A program made the position numbers and the translations under genes. Of a DNA stretch of 12,743 nt, positions 8,890 through 12,743 are shown in pieces (position 1 is the stretch's first letter; every line of letters starts with the position of its first letter). The notes beneath the pieces are model-generated. The model searched no databases, was not told the origin of the DNA, and saw only the letters and a program-made list of their open reading frames with translations. Origin of the DNA: Russula earlei (Eukaryota > Basidiomycota > Agaricomycetes > Russulales > Russulaceae); the NCBI GenBank assembly GCA_025769875.1, contig JAGFNK010001222.1, positions 1-12,743 of the forward strand, given 5' to 3'.

Positions 8890-9572
8890 CTATAGTAGGA
8901 GACCTGCGGTGAAGCCAACAACCGCGAGAATGCCACCCGCCTGCACGCCGAACGCGACGGCGCCGTTTGGTTTCGCTGATGCCGACGCTGATGCTGATGC
9001 TGAGGAAGCATCCGGCGTAGAAGTGGTGGGGCTTGAGCTTCCGGTTGTCGTTGTCGTGGAGCCAGACGTATTGGTGGACGACGGAGGGGTGCCGTTAGGG
9101 GAAGACGCGTTGGCTGCGGCCTGGAATGCTGCAAAGGTCTTGTTCGCGGTCGGGTTGATGGCAAAGACCATGCCTTGTTCGCAGTGGCTACGACGTAGAC
9201 GGTAAGCTCAGAGCGAGAAAAATTATGCAAGGAGGGGACATACCCGGTCTGTCTGCAGAAGAACCAGAGGGGGGTCGTGGCGTTCACCGTGATCGTAAAC
9301 GAGGGGGCACTAGTCGCATTGGCGGCGACCGGTTGGAAGCCCGAGTCCATACCGTTGGCCATGGGCTGGCAGGGCGCAGCAAATGTCGATTGTGTCACGG
9401 TGTGATTCTTGGGCAGGAAGAGGAACGAGACGGTGTCGCCTACGGCCGCGGTGGGAATCTGATTCGGCGAGAAGACAAAACCGTTCGGACCACCGACTGT
9501 GACATTGAAGCTGGCAGCGGAAACGGTGGTGGCGAAGGTGGCGAGAACAGCTGAAGCGAGAGCGAAGCGCAT
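8890..9572 (-). CDS. Secreted, probably GPI-anchored cupredoxin (serine-rich blue-copper protein)
   Basis: Two exons on the minus strand, 9572-9244 and 9187-8890, are separated by a 56-nt GT..AG intron (9243-9188) and encode 208 residues. Residues 1-19 form a signal peptide ending VSA. The cupredoxin fold spans about 20-125. The four type-1 copper ligands are visible: His57 in PKNHTVTQS, Cys106 in WFFC, His111 in GHCEQG and Met116 in GMVF. The C-x4-H-x4-M spacing is the usual one, and a cysteine pair (68 and 112) fits the disulfide known in this family. N-glycosylation sequons occur at 23, 56, 85 and 97, with more later. Residues 136-181 are a Ser/Thr/Pro/Ala-rich, probably O-glycosylated linker. 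A hydrophobic C-terminus (about 186-208) follows a small-residue site near Asn184-Gly185, typical of a GPI signal. Fungal relatives are cell-surface copper proteins of unclear role; electron transfer or copper binding at the wall is inference. The start is the first in-frame ATG. Confidence 0.93.
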
Positions 9573-9831
9573 GTTGACTATTGTCTTTTGAAGTGTTTTC
9601 AGGGGAACGAGGTACAGGCAAGGCCGGATTAGAGTCAAATAAGAGGTAACTTAGAAAGGCTTTGTGAGAACTACGGGTGATGGGGTTGTCAGAAAAGGAG
9701 ACACTATGACGAAGAAGAGAAGAACTGACCCTGCTCGGACAACAACTACGAAAGACAGAAGAAATGGCCCAGAGGGATGAACAGTGAACGTTGGTTGGGG
9801 GGAAAAAGTGGGTTGCGGTAAGGAGGGCATG

Positions 9832-9838
9832 CTTTATA
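9832..9838 (-). promoter_or_regulatory. Candidate TATA box of the cupredoxin gene
   Basis: The minus strand reads GGTATAAAGC here, 260 bases before the cupredoxin start codon. With a transcription start about 30-40 bases downstream it would give a 5' leader of roughly 220-230 nt, long but plausible. It is assigned only on sequence match and orientation. Confidence 0.4.
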
Positions 9839-10215
9839 CCAGTCAGGGCGCCGAGAGAGCGGAACATTCATGAAAGAGGACACGGCCTGTTGGAAGGGGA
9901 AGGGAAGGGCGCGTTTCCACAACAACCAGAGGCGCCCATGTTCTTTTGTAAATTCACAGCTCGAGTCAATGATGGCTCTGCCCAACAATTCAAAAGCGAC
10001 GTGTCGGTGATTGTGGTTCTTGAAAGATTTTTATGTACTGTACTTTGACGGGCATCGCCTGTGGCCTGTGCTCTTCTCACGACAGCAGTGCTTGACGGGA
10101 ACGGGAAAAAAAAAAAAAATTGTTTCAAGGCACAGGGACGTGCCCATTTTCACGCACGTTGACAAGAGGACACAAAACGAGAAGACGGGGCGAGTCTCAC
10201 GTTGATTTGATTCAC

Positions 10216-10239
10216 ATGGCTTGTGTGGGAGCGCTGTGA
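10216..10239 (+). other. Short upstream ORF before the thioredoxin start
   Basis: An ATG with seven sense codons and TGA lies 38 bases before the thioredoxin ATG. A second out-of-frame ATG at 10243 opens a 52-codon frame that overlaps thioredoxin exon 1 and stops at 10399-10401, inside intron 1. If the transcript starts upstream of 10216, both could lower translation of the main frame. The transcription start is not known. Confidence 0.35.
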
Positions 10240-10277
10240 GCAATGCCATCCGCGTGGCTGACGGCACCCTACCTTCG

Positions 10278-10915
10278 ATGCAATCCACCATATCCCGGAT
10301 CATTCGCACTCCACGGCTGCTACTACCTCCCTCCTCCACCCGCACCTTTTCGAGTTCGAGATGCAGGCTCGAGCAATTTCTTGGGGCCGACGAAGCGGTA
10401 AGGCGGCCGCCCGTTCACTCGGCGCTATCTCTCGTTCAATTCAACCGTTGACGCTGGGCGTGCGCACACAAGACCTTCGCCAGGGTGACGTCTGCCACGA
10501 GGACAAACAACCGCGTTGTGCTCGTTGACTTTTATGCCGAGTACGTCTCTCGGACATGATCGTGGACCTGGAACGGAGGATGATTTACAACGTGGTCGGA
10601 CAGTTGGTGCGGCCATTGCAAGGTGCTCTCGCCCATCCTTGAGAAAATTGCGGACGATGCGGAAATTAAGACAGGCTCAGGTCGACCCATCGATCTCGTT
10701 ACCGTTGACACGGACGAGCACGCCGCTCTCGCACAGAACTTCGGGGTGGGTTTCCGTGCTAAACTCACGTCAGACGCGCGGGTACTGATACATAAGCCCA
10801 CGAGCAGGTCCGTGCGCTCCCTACGGTACTGGCATTCCGCGCCGGCGAACCCGTGAAGCAGTTCGTTGGTGCGTTACCTGAGGATGGGGTACGCAAGTTT
10901 CTTGAAGACGTTTAA
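10278..10915 (+). CDS. Thioredoxin with mitochondrial-type presequence and CGHC active site
   Basis: Four exons, 10278-10397, 10473-10540, 10604-10745 and 10808-10915, are split by GT..AG introns of 75, 63 and 62 nt and encode 145 residues. Residues 1-30 are rich in Arg, Ser, Thr and Leu with no acidic residue, as in a mitochondrial matrix presequence (RTFSSSR looks like a cleavage region). The thioredoxin fold spans about 36-145. It shows VVLVDFYADWCGHCK (55-69) with catalytic Cys65 and Cys68 and the buried Asp59, the strand IDLVTVDTDE (92-101), the cis-proline loop RALPT (112-116) and the final helix. The inferred role is dithiol-disulfide exchange in mitochondria, reducing peroxiredoxins and other targets and itself reduced by thioredoxin reductase. 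The odd point is His67 where thioredoxins normally have Pro (CGPC); CGHC is the protein-disulfide-isomerase form. The single short domain and lack of an ER signal or retention motif argue against a PDI. The start is the first in-frame ATG. Confidence 0.93.
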
Positions 10916-11620
10916 ATAGACCCCGAGAGCGGTGGGAACGTTGCAAATGGACGACTCAACGTCCGCACCGTTTTATTGTTTTCAGGCCCTCTCCGACCTA
11001 AATATATCGAGTGCCTAGTTTTTTAAACTTGACCTTAAAAGGGGATCATTTAAGAATGAAAGGGTGCACGGTTGATTGTGTGCTAGCATGATCGGAATGC
11101 CACGGGAGGCGTTGTTAACGGAGACATGTCGAGACAAAAAGCTTTTGTATTCTAGAATCGGACTCGAGAGATGAGTGAGGAACGATGCAAGTGGTGCGTT
11201 TGAGAGAGGATATCAATCAAGGCAGTGGCCCATGCGGTCGGTGGCAAAAGAGAGGGAGCACGTGTGATCTCTCTCTCACCCTCATCGTTCTCCTTCTCCT
11301 TCTCCTTCTCAAACTCGCTCCCCTCCCTTCCTCTCCATCCAGCCCCAACTTCGACTCTATCTTCTTTTCCCTCCCTCCCAGTCCGCCTCCTTTTCCTCCC
11401 CCCCCTCCTCACGGCGCTTATTCCTCCCGTCGTCTCCTTATTTCCAACTTACCCGATCGTCGTCTGTCCGTCCGTTTGATCAATCCAGGCGAGTCCAGCG
11501 GTATCATCACAACCCCATCACTCAGCTTGTGACATCTCGTTTACAGTGAGATTCGCCTCTTGTCCTCCTCCTCATACCATTCCCACGACATCCATCCTCC
11601 TTGCTTGAAAAAATTGCATC
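10916..11620. other. Thioredoxin 3' region and G-gamma promoter/leader
   Basis: AT-rich sequence at about 10997-11050 follows the thioredoxin stop and probably holds its polyadenylation region. An E-box CACGTG lies at 11259-11264. Next comes a strong pyrimidine tract and then the leader of the G-gamma gene. GTATCA..TTACAG at 11501-11546 could be a small 5'-UTR intron, which is a guess. No coding region is supported. Confidence 0.5.
11269..11412 (+). promoter_or_regulatory. Pyrimidine-rich (CT) promoter tract
   Basis: About 144 bases are mostly C and T on the plus strand, including three TTCTCC units plus a partial one (11288-11310). CT-rich tracts just before the transcription start are common in TATA-less fungal promoters, so the G-gamma transcript may start a little downstream. 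The open frames through this tract are low-complexity artefacts. Confidence 0.5.
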
Positions 11621-12005
11621 ATGTCATCGCGTCCAAAGCAGTCCATGTCAGAATTGAAGCTTCGACGGCTCCTTGAGCACAACCAACGTTTGCGTGAGGA
11701 TCTCGGTCGTCCACGTATACGCGTAAGCGAAGCGAGTGCGAGTCTTATACGGTACTGCAAAACAACAACAGATCACCTCGTCAGTCCCCTCTCCCTTCTG
11801 CGCTGATCCCTACCCGGTTCCTCCTATCCCTCCCATCATTTCGGGCTTTCTGCTTGTGGCCCATTGAGCCTTCTCCCCCTCTTCCTCTGTCCCTGAACTG
11901 ATATCATCTTACCTTGTGTAGGTTCCATCTGTATGGGGTCCTGTTGGCAAAAACGAGGACCCGTATGCGCCGCAGACTGGCGGTGGGTGTTGTTCCCTAC
12001 AATAG
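11621..12005 (+). CDS. Heterotrimeric G-protein gamma subunit (Ste18-like)
   Basis: Two exons, 11621-11779 and 11922-12005, are joined across a 142-nt GT..AG intron and encode 80 residues. The N-terminal half, [20 protein letters not shown] (9-28), is the amphipathic helix that forms a coiled coil with G-beta. It is followed by [17 protein letters not shown] (30-46) and the conserved [20 protein letters not shown] (51-70). The C-terminus is GGGCCSLQ: Cys77 starts a CaaX box whose final Gln points to farnesylation, and the adjacent Cys76 is a likely palmitoylation site, as in fungal gamma subunits. With G-beta it anchors and relays signals from seven-transmembrane receptors at the plasma membrane, in basidiomycetes chiefly pheromone response and mating. 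The length fits fungal family members. The intron is longer than most others in this window. The start is the first ATG of the frame and agrees with the family's usual short N-terminus. Confidence 0.95.
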
Positions 12006-12743
12006 ATGGTCCCGCCCTTTTCGCATCCGTCACCGTCACCCTATCCTATCTCTCCGGAGATGGACCCCGACGAGCGCACCCGCATATGCTTGCATTCCGG
12101 GTTACCACACCATACACAATACATAACAGCAGCACAATGCAACCACCGACCGCCCACGCCACACGCACGTACATATTTTCTCTTCCTTTTCACGGTCTCT
12201 GTCCACTTGTCTATTTATAGCACCCGGCCTCTTCTTACATTATCGCCTCTCCATTTCCCCTCCTCGGTCTTCGCAAGTTTTTTTTTTTTTTTTCGCTCTC
12301 CTTGTCCGCTTTGGCTCATCCTTGTTCTGACCTTGACTATATTCGTCGTTACCTGTTTTATCCTTGTTTGTGAGGACAGGGTGCGCTTTTATTCTTTGCT
12401 CTTGCCGTCATTGGTCGGGAGTTGCGGCCGTAGGAATTGAAGGTAGCATGCGGCCCACCCAAGTACTTGCCTTGACATCCTGTATATACTCATTTTCTCT
12501 CTACCTGACTGTTCCTGCGTTTGTGAGCAGTGTGGCAAACCACTCTCGTTTACAAAAACAATGTTCTGTTTTTTTTTTCCCCTCACTGGTGTGACCAACT
12601 TATGTAGATATTATTCTCCACCCGTTGATTACGTAAGCATCAGGCGTGCAGAAGGAATTTTGTAGAGTTCAGGAAGTTCCCGGGAAGTTACACATATATT
12701 TCAGACTCAGATGAAATTTTGCAAAAAATCAGTTGTCAATGAC
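12006..12743. other. 3' region of the G-gamma gene, pyrimidine-rich, no supported gene
   Basis: C/T-rich and A/C-rich sequence with a T run near 12279-12293 and another near 12569-12578. The open frame at 12006-12440 (+) is made of these biased tracts and begins directly after the G-gamma stop, so I treat it as spurious. The pyrimidine richness could be the promoter of a gene beyond the right edge. Confidence 0.5.

Larger units (their letters stand above)
9573..10277. promoter_or_regulatory. Divergent promoter region between cupredoxin and thioredoxin genes
   Basis: These 705 bases separate two genes transcribed away from each other, so both promoters must lie here. For the leftward cupredoxin gene a TATA-like box is seen at 9832-9838. 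For the rightward thioredoxin gene no TATA box is clear; a run of 13 A follows GGG at about 10108-10120. Two ATGs (10216 and 10243) precede the thioredoxin start. Confidence 0.6.

Noticed and set aside
9225..9554. Plus-strand open frame
   Set aside because: It is the shadow of cupredoxin exon 1, whose copper ligands and signal peptide fix the minus strand as coding.
10278..10915. Protein disulfide isomerase instead of thioredoxin, because of the CGHC motif
   Set aside because: There is one short thioredoxin domain, a basic mitochondrial-type presequence, no ER signal peptide and no KDEL/HDEL-like end.
12006..12440. 144-codon plus-strand open frame with hydrophobic Phe/Leu runs
   Set aside because: The hydrophobic runs come from pyrimidine tracts, and the frame begins immediately after the G-gamma stop codon.
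1..12743. CRISPR array, phage or bacterial defence system, insertion sequence
   Set aside because: No spaced direct repeats, no transposase or defence motifs, and the genes are intron-bearing fungal genes.

Overview
The window reads as nuclear DNA of a filamentous basidiomycete, probably an Agaricomycete. The evidence is short introns (about 51-77 nt, with two longer ones) with GT..AG borders, GC-rich codon use, and a set of proteins typical of these fungi: a TLC-domain membrane protein, a secreted serine-rich cupredoxin, a mitochondrial thioredoxin and a heterotrimeric G-protein gamma subunit. I cannot name the species from the sequence.

Layout. Bases 1-3833 hold no gene I can support; they contain low-complexity tracts, short hairpins and unconvincing open frames. 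From 3834 to 5259 (+) lies a nine-exon gene for a 287-residue TLC-domain (TRAM/LAG1/CLN8, TMEM56-like) membrane protein. Bases 5260-8889 are a second long stretch without a supported gene. It includes a GC-rich block around 6.06-6.69 kb with overlapping open frames on both strands, and two short stop-free segments that could be exon remnants. From 8890 to 9572 (-) lies a two-exon gene for a secreted, probably GPI-anchored blue-copper (cupredoxin) protein of 208 residues. A 705-bp divergent promoter region separates it from a four-exon thioredoxin gene (10278-10915, +), whose 145-residue product has a mitochondrial-type presequence and an unusual CGHC active site. From 11621 to 12005 (+) lies a two-exon gene for an 80-residue G-gamma subunit ending in a CaaX box, with a pyrimidine-rich promoter tract upstream. 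The last 740 bases look like 3' UTR and intergenic sequence.

The four genes do not form an obvious pathway or cluster. They look like ordinary neighbouring housekeeping and signalling genes, and I see no defence island, mobile element with recognisable proteins, CRISPR array or biosynthetic cluster. The observations most worth checking are the excess of in-frame, stop-free introns in the TLC gene (possible retained-intron isoforms), the CGHC active site of the mitochondrial-type thioredoxin, and the two 3.6-3.8 kb gene-poor stretches, which may hide non-coding transcripts or decayed elements.
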